33,156 bases of DNA from a virus. The translations under genes were made by a program, and so were the position numbers. Below are positions 8,351 through 17,332 of this stretch, in pieces (the stretch's first letter is position 1; each line of letters begins with the position of its first letter). Location: positions 1 through 33,156 of IMG/VR virus record IMGVR_UViG_3300042900_000111; one strand, written 5' to 3'. The notes beneath the pieces were generated by a model. The model saw only the letters and a list, made by a program, of their open reading frames with translations, made no database searches and was not told the DNA's origin.

Positions 8351-8375
8351 AAAAAAGTCACGGGTACGTGACTTT
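8351..8375 (-). terminator. Strong intrinsic terminator between tail and replication modules
   Basis: On the minus strand AAAGTCACG and CGTGACTTT form a perfect 9-bp stem around a TACC loop, followed by a run of T. It lies 46 bases after the last tail gene and 17 bases before the phosphoesterase ATG. Known: this is the standard rho-independent layout. Confidence 0.88.
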
Positions 8376-8377
8376 GG

Positions 8378-8396
8378 TGTTACAGTAATTGTAACA
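8378..8396. promoter_or_regulatory. Inverted repeat, probable operator over the -10 box
   Basis: TGTTACA and TGTAACA form perfect 7-bp inverted arms separated by 5 bases. The repeat covers the whole -10 box of the promoter at 8388-8415. It is therefore positioned as an operator, where a dimeric repressor would block RNA polymerase. The binding protein is unknown; the MerR-like protein at 6920-7402 is one candidate, by proximity only. Confidence 0.6.
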
Positions 8397-8415
8397 TATT
8401 GGTTTAGCTTGTCAA
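8388..8415 (-). promoter_or_regulatory. Sigma70-type promoter TTGACA-N16-TACAAT
   Basis: A perfect -35 hexamer (8410-8415) and a near-consensus -10 hexamer (8388-8393) are spaced 16 bases apart on the minus strand, in the gap between the tail genes and the phosphoesterase gene. The start point would fall near 8381, only a few bases before the terminator hairpin. The promoter would drive the replication cluster if polymerase passes that hairpin. Confidence 0.7.
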
Positions 8416-8421
8416 TAGGGG

Positions 8422-8862
8422 TTATGCTTCTACAGCAAAACAATCAAACTCTATAGTTGCCTTTTCTTGAGCCGTGCCACCTGGGCCTCTAACTCTAAAG
8501 GTCATACTCTTTGCAGTAACGCTGACAACAATTGCTGTAAAGTTAAGTTGTTGGTGGGTTAATTTAGCACTGCTTCTTGGCTGAACCCAGCACCTAGGAG
8601 CGGTTTTAAATGTATCCTTATCAAAAGTCCAAGTGCCTCCCGAAGTTGCTGTTTTTGGGTCGATATTAACTTTAATGGTTGAGTGATACACCTTTGATGA
8701 AACTTTTGTTCCTCCCTGACCCTCTCCTGCGCTGGCTAAGCTTAAAGAAAATGTAGACGTTGTCTGCTTATTTAATAGGTTTAAATCAGACACAAGTTTA
8801 TTAATAATGTCTGATGTTACTGGATCTCCAGCATTAACTGGTTGCGACTCTAATATTGCCAT
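8422..8862 (-). CDS. Small tail/fibre-like protein, last gene of the tail module
   Basis: A 146-residue protein with no named domain. The N-terminus (VTSDIINKLVSDLNLLNKQ) looks like a short helix suited to coiled-coil trimerisation, and the rest is Thr/Ser-rich and beta-strand-rich (KSMTFRVRGPGGTAQEKATI). This layout fits a small fibre, spike or fibre-associated protein. It starts at ATG 8862 with AAAGGGG as ribosome site, two bases after the stop of the 52-residue gene. The terminator and promoter block follows directly, marking the end of the structural unit. The call is based on context and composition. Confidence 0.6.
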   Translation of the reverse strand: MAILESQPVNAGDPVTSDIINKLVSDLNLLNKQTTSTFSLSLASAGEGQGGTKVSSKVYHSTIKVNIDPKTATSGGTWTFDKDTFKTAPRCWVQPRSSAKLTHQQLNFTAIVVSVTAKSMTFRVRGPGGTAQEKATIEFDCFAVEA

Positions 8863-8865
8863 GTT

Positions 8866-9024
8866 TTACCCCTTTGGTTGTTCCGCTGGAACTTCCTGTG
8901 ATTTATTTGCTTCAGTAAGCTGTGTTATTTCAGCACGAAGTACAGCAATATGTGTCTCGTATTGTGAGACAATCTCGCCTATACGTTGCTGTAATGCTTG
9001 TACTACTAGGTCTATTTTTTCCAT
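8866..9024 (-). CDS. 52-residue coiled-coil protein
   Basis: A short gene with an excellent ribosome site (AAGGAG six bases before ATG 9024). The product begins MEKIDLVVQALQQRIGEIVS, is predicted helical with heptad-spaced hydrophobics over about residues 4-38, and ends in a Pro/Glu/Gln-rich tail. It has no membrane segment, so it is not a holin candidate although it sits where lysis genes sometimes lie. It fills the gap between the fibre and the small fibre-like protein. It may be a fibre accessory or oligomerisation factor, which is inferred from helicity and position only. Confidence 0.72.
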   Translation of the reverse strand: MEKIDLVVQALQQRIGEIVSQYETHIAVLRAEITQLTEANKSQEVPAEQPKG

Positions 9025-9052
9025 TATATCTCCTTGATAGATTTACAGTATA

Positions 9053-12000
9053 TCATTTTGCTTCTAGGGCGTCAAGCCTATTTAAAATTCTGCTAACCAC
9101 TTCTGCTAAAACTACTGAAAGTCCAGCATAGTTTACTGCTTCTGGCTGACCCTCGTCGTTATATTGAACTAATAACTCAAGTCCAGGTATTTCTGCAACC
9201 TCTTCTGCAATTAATCCTGTATACCAAGTATTGTCTCCACGTTCTATGTCTTTTATTCCGTGGTACTTGACTGGCCTTAGCAGTTTGACAGATTCGTCTG
9301 GGTAAGAAACTGTTTCTATATCGGTCTTATACCTCCTAGAAGAAGTAGATCTAGCTACCCTGCCAAATGTTGTTCCAGCGGTGCTTACAATTTGCATGTT
9401 TGCAGTTGCCGCCGTTGTATCTCCAGATCTCATATAAAAAGATCCTACGGTATCTGTATAAATACCTCCGTTTCCAAATAGTTTAGTTGTGTTGTCAATT
9501 GAATTTAGTAATATAGAAGTGCTTGCGTCTGCTGCAATAGAAACAACAGATGATCCTATATAAGCTCTAGGAAAAGTGTTTCCAGAAGAACTTGGAGCAC
9601 TGCTTCCACCTTGCATAATTATTGCTGAAGTAGTTCCACCAGCAAGTACACCATAAATATGACCTACTGTAGTACCACTTAGTGTAACCTGTAAACTATC
9701 TACACCAGAATTTTGTAATTTAACATTTGTACTACTTGTACTTGTTTGAATTGTTGATCCAGTAATTGTTCCACCAGTAATTGTATTACCTGCAAGCGTG
9801 GCACCAGTAATTTTTCCTCCACTAATTGCACCAGTCTGTGAGTTAAGAATTATTTGAGTAACTCCACCACCTGGGCTAGGGTTTCCAATTAATTCATTAC
9901 CACTGATTGCAAAACCGTTGGTATAATCTGTTCCAAAATAACCACTCCCTGCTTTAAGTTCTCCAGCAAATGTAGCATCCCCAGCACTTGTTATGGTAAA
10001 AGTTGGTACTCCATTTTTGTATCCTAAAAGTCCAGTGGAAGTTATTTTAACACCACTGCCGCTTGCAGAGTTAGAAGAGCCTGAATAGATTTCAAAACCA
10101 GCTGCGTCTGCTGATATTTTATTATCTACAGAACTTTGTACAACATATGCACTTGCATTTAATTTAGCATTTAAAGATGTTTGTAGTGCCAACTTTGTGT
10201 TAGGCTTTTCTGTCCAATTTTGTCCTGCTGCATACGCTGTCCATATAGTATTTTGATCTCCACCATTTATCCACAAATCTCCAGCTCTGTTTGCAAATGG
10301 CTGAGTGCTATCTGTTGTAACAAAAATTGTATTCTTTGTCGCTAATCCTGAACTCAATGTACTTATCGTTCCAGGTATTCCAGCTAATGTACCTTCTGCA
10401 TCAGTAAGTCTGGTATTTATTCCAGAGGTTACTGTCTTTAAAGTATAGAGATCTAGGCTGCCCGTTGTTGCATAACCTTCAATTGTTGAACCTGCGCCTA
10501 ATCCTAGAACTGCCCCCGTTGCATATAAAGTTCCATCTTTTGCAACCTTAAATTTAGCATTTGAAGCATTCTGGCTTCCAATCCATATTCTATATGTAGG
10601 ATCATTTGCACTTAATCTAACAATAGATGCCAGTGTTCCTGATGTATCTCCTAGAGTTATTGTTCCATTACTTTCAATTTTTGTATTAAGGCCCTGAATG
10701 TATCCATCTGTTGTAGATGTTGCATTAAGTGTCCACCCGCCTATGTATCCCTTACGAGCATCAATTAATCCGTCAGAGGCTTGAATAAAAACGCTTTGCT
10801 CTCCATTTGCGCTGTGTGCGTAAAGCCCACCCGATTGCATAACAACTCTTGCCCCCGACACAGTTCCGTCTTGTGCAAATGTTCCGCCAGCAATTATGCT
10901 TCCTGTTGTTACTCTAAGGTTTCCAGTAAATACTCCGCCTGTTGCATTTATCTTACCTGTCGTATAAACATCTGATCCGTCCCAGTATAAGAATGAGGTT
11001 GCACTTCCAACTCTAAACTGACCAGTATTTAGCCAGTAATTGTGGCCGAAGTTTGTTGTTGATCGGTCTAATATAATCCCATTATATGTACCCGCAGTTT
11101 GTGTAGGAGTAATTGTTGTAGATGTATTAATTGATTGTGTAATACCTGTTCCTATTTTAAACAGGTCTGCTGTTTTACCGCCAATAGATAATATAGATCT
11201 TAATTGAACATTACCCGCTGGTGCATTTGGATCTGACACTGGGCCAAAACTTCCAGAGGCTACTTGTCCTGGTACTGTTGTGTCCCAAGAAATACTATTG
11301 AATGGGCTCTTTGCTGTAACCTGCCAGTAGTAGACCGTGTTTGGAGTTAATCCTGTTATTGAAAAAGTAGTTGTTGCTTTTCCATCTACTTGTCCATACT
11401 CCCATAAAGGATTTGCTGTATTTGCTGGGTTATTTGCAGACCATCTAATCACATAGCCATTTGTATCTGCATCTGTACTTGCTGTCCAAGATACATCAAT
11501 TTTTATACTAAATCCACTTTTATCTTCAGGATCAATTGAAGGAGTTACTGAAACCCCTGTAGGAGCCTTTGGAACTTTTGTTGTATCTATTTCAGAGTTA
11601 AGAATTATAACTGGGCCCGCAGTTGCCTCTGATATATTTAAGTCATCCCACCTATCTCTTGATCTAACCTTCACCCACCTTGGGGCGTAGCTGGAAGCTT
11701 GAATAGTTACGTTAGTAGAGGTTCCAACATAAACAATATTTTGTACAGCAAAATCACTTGTAAGGCTTTCAAGTATTACTACATCTTCTTGCACACTTGT
11801 AGGGTCAAGATCAAACTTAACTCCGTAAGATTTAAATCCTGAAGTTAATGTTAAATTTTTTACAGCTTTAGTTAAATTAGGAATAGTAAAGGACTCTTTC
11901 CATATTGGAGATGAGTCACTTAATTTTACTTCTTTTGTTTCTGGATCTTCATACTTATACTTAAACCAAAACTTATACTGTTTATCCTTAACAAGCCTAA

Positions 12001-12121
12001 GAGTTATTTTTTCTGTATAAGAATCTTTTGAAGTAGATGCAGCTGAAGCTGCTGCTGCAGCATTTGTTTTTTCTAAATCAGCAGGAAGGCTATTGCCAAC
12101 TTCATCTCCATAGTATTTCAT
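9053..12121 (-). CDS. Tail fibre with FN3 domain and C-terminal S74 chaperone
   Basis: A 1022-residue host-contact protein. A fibronectin type III domain lies at about 186-285 (starts PKAPTGVSV). Long Gly/Ser/Thr/Asn-rich beta regions follow, including a repeated TITG/ITGG segment at about 764-800. The last ~95 residues match the intramolecular chaperone (Peptidase S74): SSRRYKTDIE, then GLIAEEVAEIPGLE and AVNYAGLSVVLAEVV. Ser927 and Lys932 are placed as the autocleavage dyad, with five-residue spacing as in phage endosialidases, so the tail piece would be released after trimer folding. The start sits directly after the previous stop (TAAATG) without a clear ribosome site, so translation is probably coupled. 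The N-terminus would join the tail tip. The receptor is unknown. Confidence 0.88.
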   Translation of the reverse strand: MKYYGDEVGNSLPADLEKTNAAAAASAASTSKDSYTEKITLRLVKDKQYKFWFKYKYEDPETKEVKLSDSSPIWKESFTIPNLTKAVKNLTLTSGFKSYGVKFDLDPTSVQEDVVILESLTSDFAVQNIVYVGTSTNVTIQASSYAPRWVKVRSRDRWDDLNISEATAGPVIILNSEIDTTKVPKAPTGVSVTPSIDPEDKSGFSIKIDVSWTASTDADTNGYVIRWSANNPANTANPLWEYGQVDGKATTTFSITGLTPNTVYYWQVTAKSPFNSISWDTTVPGQVASGSFGPVSDPNAPAGNVQLRSILSIGGKTADLFKIGTGITQSINTSTTITPTQTAGTYNGIILDRSTTNFGHNYWLNTGQFRVGSATSFLYWDGSDVYTTGKINATGGVFTGNLRVTTGSIIAGGTFAQDGTVSGARVVMQSGGLYAHSANGEQSVFIQASDGLIDARKGYIGGWTLNATSTTDGYIQGLNTKIESNGTITLGDTSGTLASIVRLSANDPTYRIWIGSQNASNAKFKVAKDGTLYATGAVLGLGAGSTIEGYATTGSLDLYTLKTVTSGINTRLTDAEGTLAGIPGTISTLSSGLATKNTIFVTTDSTQPFANRAGDLWINGGDQNTIWTAYAAGQNWTEKPNTKLALQTSLNAKLNASAYVVQSSVDNKISADAAGFEIYSGSSNSASGSGVKITSTGLLGYKNGVPTFTITSAGDATFAGELKAGSGYFGTDYTNGFAISGNELIGNPSPGGGVTQIILNSQTGAISGGKITGATLAGNTITGGTITGSTIQTSTSSTNVKLQNSGVDSLQVTLSGTTVGHIYGVLAGGTTSAIIMQGGSSAPSSSGNTFPRAYIGSSVVSIAADASTSILLNSIDNTTKLFGNGGIYTDTVGSFYMRSGDTTAATANMQIVSTAGTTFGRVARSTSSRRYKTDIETVSYPDESVKLLRPVKYHGIKDIERGDNTWYTGLIAEEVAEIPGLELLVQYNDEGQPEAVNYAGLSVVLAEVVSRILNRLDALEAK
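9759..9830. repeat. Short imperfect repeats in the fibre gene
   Basis: CCAGTAATT (plus strand) occurs at 9759, 9774 and 9803, and the variant CCACTAATT at 9819. On the coding strand the units give I-T-G-G/T-I-T-G style peptides, the type of short repeat that builds beta-helical fibre shafts. Confidence 0.7.
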
Positions 12122-13078
12122 TTAGAAGCTTAATCCAATTCTGTACTCAATAACCATCTGCTTTCCTAACGATTTAGTAATTGGGTTTGCAAGAACTGAT
12201 CTGCTAATAAGGCCGTAATCTGTTCTGAATGAATCTTCATCGTTTATTCTCATACCGTCAAATAAAGCTGCTGTTGCTCCTGATGCTTTAGCCTTTACAC
12301 CGCAAGAAATTTTAACAATAGATGTTTGGTCAGGTGTTCCAACTCCAAATCCACTACTATAAAGATTATTTAAAGTTAATGACTTAACCTTATACCCTAC
12401 TGACAGATCTCCAGCGTATCTAATCTCGTAGTAACGGTTGCTCGAATCATACATTCGAACAAATACATAGTCTAAGTTTGTATCATTTTGATAGTATGCG
12501 AGAGTTAAACTGTCTAATGCGCTGTATCCAGATACATCTATATTAAAATTATAGAAGTACTCTTTTGTTTGAGATGCTGCTGCGCCGATTGAAAGATAGG
12601 ATGTTCCAATTTTAGGAAATGGATTCGTGGTTGTTGGGGCAAATGCTCCAGTAGAATCTGTCCAACTTTGATTATCCTCAAAGGTAGAAATGGAGTTACT
12701 TGCATAGTCTGTGCTGCTTAAAGATACGGTTGGGAAAAGACCTACCTCATTTATAATTCCAGCTACGTCTACTGGAACTGTTGTCTTGTATACAACTCCG
12801 TATGTACTTACTCCTGTTAATGAGCTTGTTTGAATATCAATGCTGCTCATTGAAACTGGAGACTTATAAAACTCAAAGCCTAGCTGTGTATCATTAACTG
12901 TTGCTGCGGTAGTTCCTACGCCAAGAGCAATGTCTTTTAGATTTGTATTTGACTGACCAGCTAAGTACTGAGTTATATACCTTTTGCCAAATTTAGTCAA
13001 CAAATTTTTACTACGATAGATTTCTTTATTATCTTCGTAGAATCTGTATTCCCCAAATGCTTTTATGTTATTGTCCAT
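12122..13078 (-). CDS. Minor tail protein with jelly-roll-like module
   Basis: A 318-residue tail protein. The N-terminal ~115 residues hold the segment FGKRYITQYLAGQS followed by a beta-rich part with ALGVGTTAATV, a pattern often found in phage tail-tip and fibre-attachment proteins. From about 133 to 258, starting SISTFEDNQSW, there is a likely beta-sandwich resembling carbohydrate-binding modules. The gene overlaps the upstream small gene by 11 bases and abuts the fibre gene without a gap. It may link the hub to the fibre or bind sugar on the host surface. Function is inferred from position and predicted fold. Confidence 0.65.
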   Translation of the reverse strand: MDNNIKAFGEYRFYEDNKEIYRSKNLLTKFGKRYITQYLAGQSNTNLKDIALGVGTTAATVNDTQLGFEFYKSPVSMSSIDIQTSSLTGVSTYGVVYKTTVPVDVAGIINEVGLFPTVSLSSTDYASNSISTFEDNQSWTDSTGAFAPTTTNPFPKIGTSYLSIGAAASQTKEYFYNFNIDVSGYSALDSLTLAYYQNDTNLDYVFVRMYDSSNRYYEIRYAGDLSVGYKVKSLTLNNLYSSGFGVGTPDQTSIVKISCGVKAKASGATAALFDGMRINDEDSFRTDYGLISRSVLANPITKSLGKQMVIEYRIGLSF

Positions 13079-13424
13079 AGCCCTCTACCCCTATCACTGA
13101 ATCTCCGCCACTATTTTTAATATTAAAAACAAACTCAACAAATTGATTTTTATTTTTATCCGTAACCATTGTCTTGCTAACTAAGCTTATGTCAGATAGA
13201 GAAGGAGCCTTTAATCCACTGTTTTCTTCCTCTTCTTGTTCCTCATCTGGATCTATATAGTCCTCATCTTCTGGGTCTACTGGTTCAAACATTACATCTA
13301 GGCTGCCTGGATCAACAATTGTATAGTAGTCTGGCTTCAATACTTTAATTAGAGGGTCGCCAGGAAAGAGCAGAAGCTTTTGTACTTTTGCTGTTGAGGA
13401 GGCGGGTTTCTGCACGTTACTCAT
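13068..13424 (-). CDS. Small acidic tail-module protein
   Basis: A 118-residue protein that I do not recognise. The N-terminal half has a hydrophobic patch (KVQKLLLFPGDPLIKVL). The middle (about 49-69) is an extreme run of Asp, Glu and Pro, surely disordered. The C-terminal part (FVEFVFNIKNSGGDSV) looks like one beta-hairpin domain. It sits between the large hub protein and the jelly-roll protein and overlaps the latter by 11 bases, so a structural or linker role at the tail tip is plausible. No clear ribosome site is seen before ATG 13424. Confidence 0.6.
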   Translation of the reverse strand: MSNVQKPASSTAKVQKLLLFPGDPLIKVLKPDYYTIVDPGSLDVMFEPVDPEDEDYIDPDEEQEEEENSGLKAPSLSDISLVSKTMVTDKNKNQFVEFVFNIKNSGGDSVIGVEGYGQ

Positions 13425-13443
13425 ATTTACATTCTACCATTTC

Positions 13444-16400
13444 TCATATATGAATCGATCTACAGTCTATAGAAGTTGTAGGTGGCGAATCCTTATCATA
13501 TGCGCTATTTATAGATAGCACAACAAACTTGTTGGCAGCAAAGCCACTTGGTATAGGGGAGTCTTCTGAAGAGTATAGGCGGTTGGCAGGATAAGAAACC
13601 TCAATAACATCTCCAATTTGAATTGTTGGGTTTAAGAAAGTCTGCATAGAGATAACGCTTTGTTGCTTAGACCACTGATCTTTCATCCAGTCAGCTAGGG
13701 CCTTTGCCTCGGTCTCTCTTTGAATCCATGTGGAGTCAAACCCTATCTGCTCCATTTTGTCAGCATCGCTAAGCGTTGGATCAATATACTCAAAAGAGTC
13801 AGAAGAAACAATTGAGTTTCCAACTACAACAAATTGCTTTTCTTCATTGTTAGCTAAGGCAGTAAAGGATCCAGTATTATTTAAAACGTATACATCCATT
13901 GAGAATGAATCTATTGAACTTCCAGCAATTGTTACATCTGAATTATTTATTAGTTGTGGATATAAAGGGAAACCTGGTGTTGTATACCTAGCTTTTATTC
14001 TTCTAAGCTCTCTTGCTACTGGCCCAAATTCTCTCAGCCAGGTAGAGCTTGTCTGTTTTGATTTATTATTAAATATAAAGTCTCCAAATGTTTTTGTTAA
14101 CGCTGACTCTCCACTTAAAAATCCTTTATATGGATCAAAAGATAAGTCTCCAGCAAACTCTTCAGGAGTTAGTGCAGATGTGTAAATATAATCAAATGCT
14201 GAAATACCTTGAAGTGACATCAGTCCTACTTTTTGAGTTATAGAAATTGGATCTTGATCAACTACCACAAAAGATTTATTATTAACAGAAACTCTAAGGG
14301 TTAAGACTTTTCCTGGAGTTGGCTGTCCTGCAGCTACAGTAGGGGTTGAGTAGTTAGCACGAATGTCTAACCTATACATTCTTCCGCCATTTAGTCCAGT
14401 TATAATAGATCCGTCTTCATCTTTTTGTTGATCTTTTATTTTTACTGGCTTCCCGTCTACAATCTTATAAAAGTTAATTTCTCTAAAACTTTTATCTGCA
14501 TTAGAGTTTTGAGAAGTTGCAATAGATAAATAGTATCCACTTGTATTATCTTCACTTAATGAAAATGCTAAACCTGCTATGGTTCTTTGTGCCCCAGTAG
14601 CACGGCTATCTTTAGGGTTTTTAAGCAAAGGGAAGTACATGTTTGTTCCAATAATAAAATTATCGCTTACAGTGCCATCCGCTTTAGAGTAGTTTGCTTT
14701 CATAGTTGCAAGACTATACTTTGTATTCTGTATATAATCAGTTAAAGTTGGGTCGGTAGCATTTGGTTGTGATTTAACAACTGGTGCAAAAATTGTCATC
14801 ATAGATCTAGGTATTGCATAAAACAGGTTGTTTTCATTCTTTACATCAGTCCCGTCAGCATTTTTAACTGGAACTTCTTGTAGTGTAAATACAGATTGAT
14901 CGGTTGTAAATGATCCAGCTCCTCCTACGGTAGATTCCCACCTCTTTCCTGTCCATTCTGCCTGCAAAGAAGTTGTATCGGCACTATGCTTTAAATCGGC
15001 AACATCTTTAACAACATCAAAAGCATTTCTAGTTTTAATTCTATATTCACCTGTTGGCTTAAATGTATTTGGTTTTGCTAGTGCCTGCCCAGACTGTACA
15101 TCTGATTCAGAAGTTATCCACTTAGAAATAGTAGGCTGTCCTGGAATAGCAACTACTGGCTCATATATGTACTTAATTGCATCGTACTCAATTATCTCTT
15201 TTCCTAAAACTAGGTATCCGCTATAAGAATATAACTGTTTAGCAGACGATGCTATTTGAACTGGTGAAAGTGTTACTACTCCTAAATCAGCACCTGGAGT
15301 TGTTGGAGGTGCTGCTAAATCTTTAATAAGTGCCGCTGCTCCCAAAACAACAACGGGAGATGTATAAATATTATCTCCTCCACCATCGTAGTTAGATGTA
15401 ACTTGTGGGTTATACATAACCTTAATAGCCTTGACAGTGGGAATATTTTCAATTGCAATTGACGATATGTTTGCAAGCTTTCCATCTGAAGTATTGTTAT
15501 ATCTAAAAGATAATACAGGTGTTTTTGTTTTATCAAATATATATCCTCTAGGATAGAACTGCAATATATCGTTATTATCAAACACTGCAATCATCTGAGT
15601 ATCTTTGCATAGGTCTTGTATATGCTGCCACAATGTTTTTTTAGGATCGGTAAACCAATAGAACGGAGTTACTATTGAATTATCGCTTTCTACAATATTA
15701 AATTTATAGTTTGTAAATCCAACTGAGTCTAGCAGTCTTCTAATAATTGCAACTGAAGACATGTCTTTTGTTACAATGTCTGGAGGTTTAATGTACTGAA
15801 GCTCTCTTGCACCGTCTAGTGCATTTATTGAAATCTCCCCAAATTCATCTACCTCATACGAATCAAGATAAAAAACTCCAAGGTTTATTTTTTCTGATTC
15901 AACAGTAACAAATGGCCTAATTGTAATATTCTTATATAGACTTAACTTTTCTTTATTAAAAATATTAGCCTTGTCGTAATGCTCATAGGATCTATCATAG
16001 GCGTTTAAATTCATTCTTAATGAGTTTGCTGTAACATCTCCTACTGGAACTAGACCAGTTATAGAATCTGATGAGTTTTGAGATATATCAAATGACTCTA
16101 GTGAGCTTGTGACATCTTTTACTAGCCTTGCTGATATTTCAATTATTCCTAGGTAACCCTCAACCTTATCAATAGAGTTAATCTGTAATTTTATTCCGCT
16201 TAAATCTACTCCTGCAGATACTGTAGCGGGCTCTGTAGTTGACCATGAGGTTCCATTATAATATAAATTAACTACTCCCGAATCTGGGCAAGTAGTTCCT
16301 GTGTAGATTGGCGCTGATTCTGCTCCAGCCAAATTGACAAGTTTAACTGTCCACGAAGTAGGTTTAGAGTGGGATGTCTCAAACTTAACAACAATTTTAT

Positions 16401-16863
16401 TTGTAGCCGCTTTCTTTTCTGCTGGATAAGAAACTGATAAAATACAATTAGATAAAAGCATACCCGAGGATTTGGGTGTTACCCAGTATTTGTAAGCTGT
16501 CTTTGTGCTAGAGAAATAAAGTCTTTTACCAAACTCTTTGCTAGATGCGTAGGTACTGGCACTTCCTATCCCAGTTGCGGCAAGAGTTGCAGGTACGCTT
16601 GGGTCTCCAAGAATCATATATTGAACTCCAGCGACCTTTGGGCGTCTTGGATCGATGATACTGGTTATAGGAAATAGCTTCTCAAATGGCTTATATGCCT
16701 GTCCATCCTTGGTCAGGGTTGCCGTTATAACGCCTTCAGGAGCCGTTACAGCCGTTTTCAGGATCAAGTCGTTCATATTGTACTCAATGTGACATCCATT
16801 TACCATAGAGACATTTACTGATTTATTTAATGCGGTAGCGGTGGCTGGAGATACTGTTATCAC
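13444..16863 (-). CDS. Large tail hub / tip protein with lectin-like insertion
   Basis: A 1139-residue tail-tip protein that starts at GTG 16863, one base after the previous stop and about 7 bases after GAAGAGG. Residues about 300-445 resemble the hub (Tal/gp27-like) fold of siphophage tails, with KINLGVFYLDSYEVDEFGEI followed by a typical hub segment TLWQHIQDLCKDTQMIAVFD. A beta-rich part at about 750-890 (SGYYLSIATS through VSVNNKSFVVVD) looks like a concanavalin/laminin-G-like lectin fold. The C-terminus (IGDVIEVSYPA) matches the end part of such hub proteins. It follows the tape measure and distal-tail genes as hub proteins do. It probably closes the tail tube and carries adsorption domains. 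No peptidoglycan hydrolase motif was recognised in it. Confidence 0.72.
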   Translation of the reverse strand: MITVSPATATALNKSVNVSMVNGCHIEYNMNDLILKTAVTAPEGVITATLTKDGQAYKPFEKLFPITSIIDPRRPKVAGVQYMILGDPSVPATLAATGIGSASTYASSKEFGKRLYFSSTKTAYKYWVTPKSSGMLLSNCILSVSYPAEKKAATNKIVVKFETSHSKPTSWTVKLVNLAGAESAPIYTGTTCPDSGVVNLYYNGTSWSTTEPATVSAGVDLSGIKLQINSIDKVEGYLGIIEISARLVKDVTSSLESFDISQNSSDSITGLVPVGDVTANSLRMNLNAYDRSYEHYDKANIFNKEKLSLYKNITIRPFVTVESEKINLGVFYLDSYEVDEFGEISINALDGARELQYIKPPDIVTKDMSSVAIIRRLLDSVGFTNYKFNIVESDNSIVTPFYWFTDPKKTLWQHIQDLCKDTQMIAVFDNNDILQFYPRGYIFDKTKTPVLSFRYNNTSDGKLANISSIAIENIPTVKAIKVMYNPQVTSNYDGGGDNIYTSPVVVLGAAALIKDLAAPPTTPGADLGVVTLSPVQIASSAKQLYSYSGYLVLGKEIIEYDAIKYIYEPVVAIPGQPTISKWITSESDVQSGQALAKPNTFKPTGEYRIKTRNAFDVVKDVADLKHSADTTSLQAEWTGKRWESTVGGAGSFTTDQSVFTLQEVPVKNADGTDVKNENNLFYAIPRSMMTIFAPVVKSQPNATDPTLTDYIQNTKYSLATMKANYSKADGTVSDNFIIGTNMYFPLLKNPKDSRATGAQRTIAGLAFSLSEDNTSGYYLSIATSQNSNADKSFREINFYKIVDGKPVKIKDQQKDEDGSIITGLNGGRMYRLDIRANYSTPTVAAGQPTPGKVLTLRVSVNNKSFVVVDQDPISITQKVGLMSLQGISAFDYIYTSALTPEEFAGDLSFDPYKGFLSGESALTKTFGDFIFNNKSKQTSSTWLREFGPVARELRRIKARYTTPGFPLYPQLINNSDVTIAGSSIDSFSMDVYVLNNTGSFTALANNEEKQFVVVGNSIVSSDSFEYIDPTLSDADKMEQIGFDSTWIQRETEAKALADWMKDQWSKQQSVISMQTFLNPTIQIGDVIEVSYPANRLYSSEDSPIPSGFAANKFVVLSINSAYDKDSPPTTSIDCRSIHI

Positions 16864-16864
16864 T

Positions 16865-17332
16865 TTATACCTCTTCTAAAGAAAGAGATACATCCCAAAA
16901 TTCTTGCGGGACTGAAGCTAGGCTAGATCTAACATTTCTTTTAGATATGCTAAAAGTACATGATGTAAATGAGGCTAGGACAATTTCATCTCTTGCTGTA
17001 ACAGCGTTATAAGATATTTTAATTTTAAATGTGCCCTTACCTTTATTTAAATAGAATGCTCTTATATCTTCAGCACCCATTCCGCCATCTACTGTTAAGG
17101 TGCTATATGTTGGCAAAGCGTTCCACGCTGTAGATATTTCTTTTTTGTCGGCAATCCAGATTTTTCTCAATGATCCGTTTGACATTCTTTGAGTTTTTTC
17201 AATTCTATTTAGATCAAGGTTAATTGCTGTTCTATTATGCTCAGATACTTTAGTCCAAGTTGGGGTTGCTGCATCTGTTCCTGTATCAAAATACAGAATG
17301 GACCCTACTGGTAAAGTTAAAGGATATCCCAT
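16865..17332 (-). CDS. Distal-tail-like minor tail protein
   Basis: A 155-residue beta-rich protein directly after the tape measure gene, overlapping its stop as TAATG. It has segments such as NRIEKTQRMSNGSLRKIWIA and GKGTFKIKISYN that fit a tail-tube/distal-tail beta-barrel. In siphophages the gene after the tape measure is usually the distal tail protein (Dit), which forms the ring between tube and hub; here the hub protein follows. The call rests on order, size and beta character, because no diagnostic motif is visible. Confidence 0.62.
   Translation of the reverse strand: MGYPLTLPVGSILYFDTGTDAATPTWTKVSEHNRTAINLDLNRIEKTQRMSNGSLRKIWIADKKEISTAWNALPTYSTLTVDGGMGAEDIRAFYLNKGKGTFKIKISYNAVTARDEIVLASFTSCTFSISKRNVRSSLASVPQEFWDVSLSLEEV

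Noticed and set aside
8866-9024. Holin candidate near the fibre gene
   Set aside because: The product has no hydrophobic membrane-spanning segment; it is a polar amphipathic helix.
13730-14185. Plus-strand open frame of 151 codons
   Set aside because: Shadow of the large tail hub gene on the other strand, with no start signals and a composition that mirrors the hub codons.
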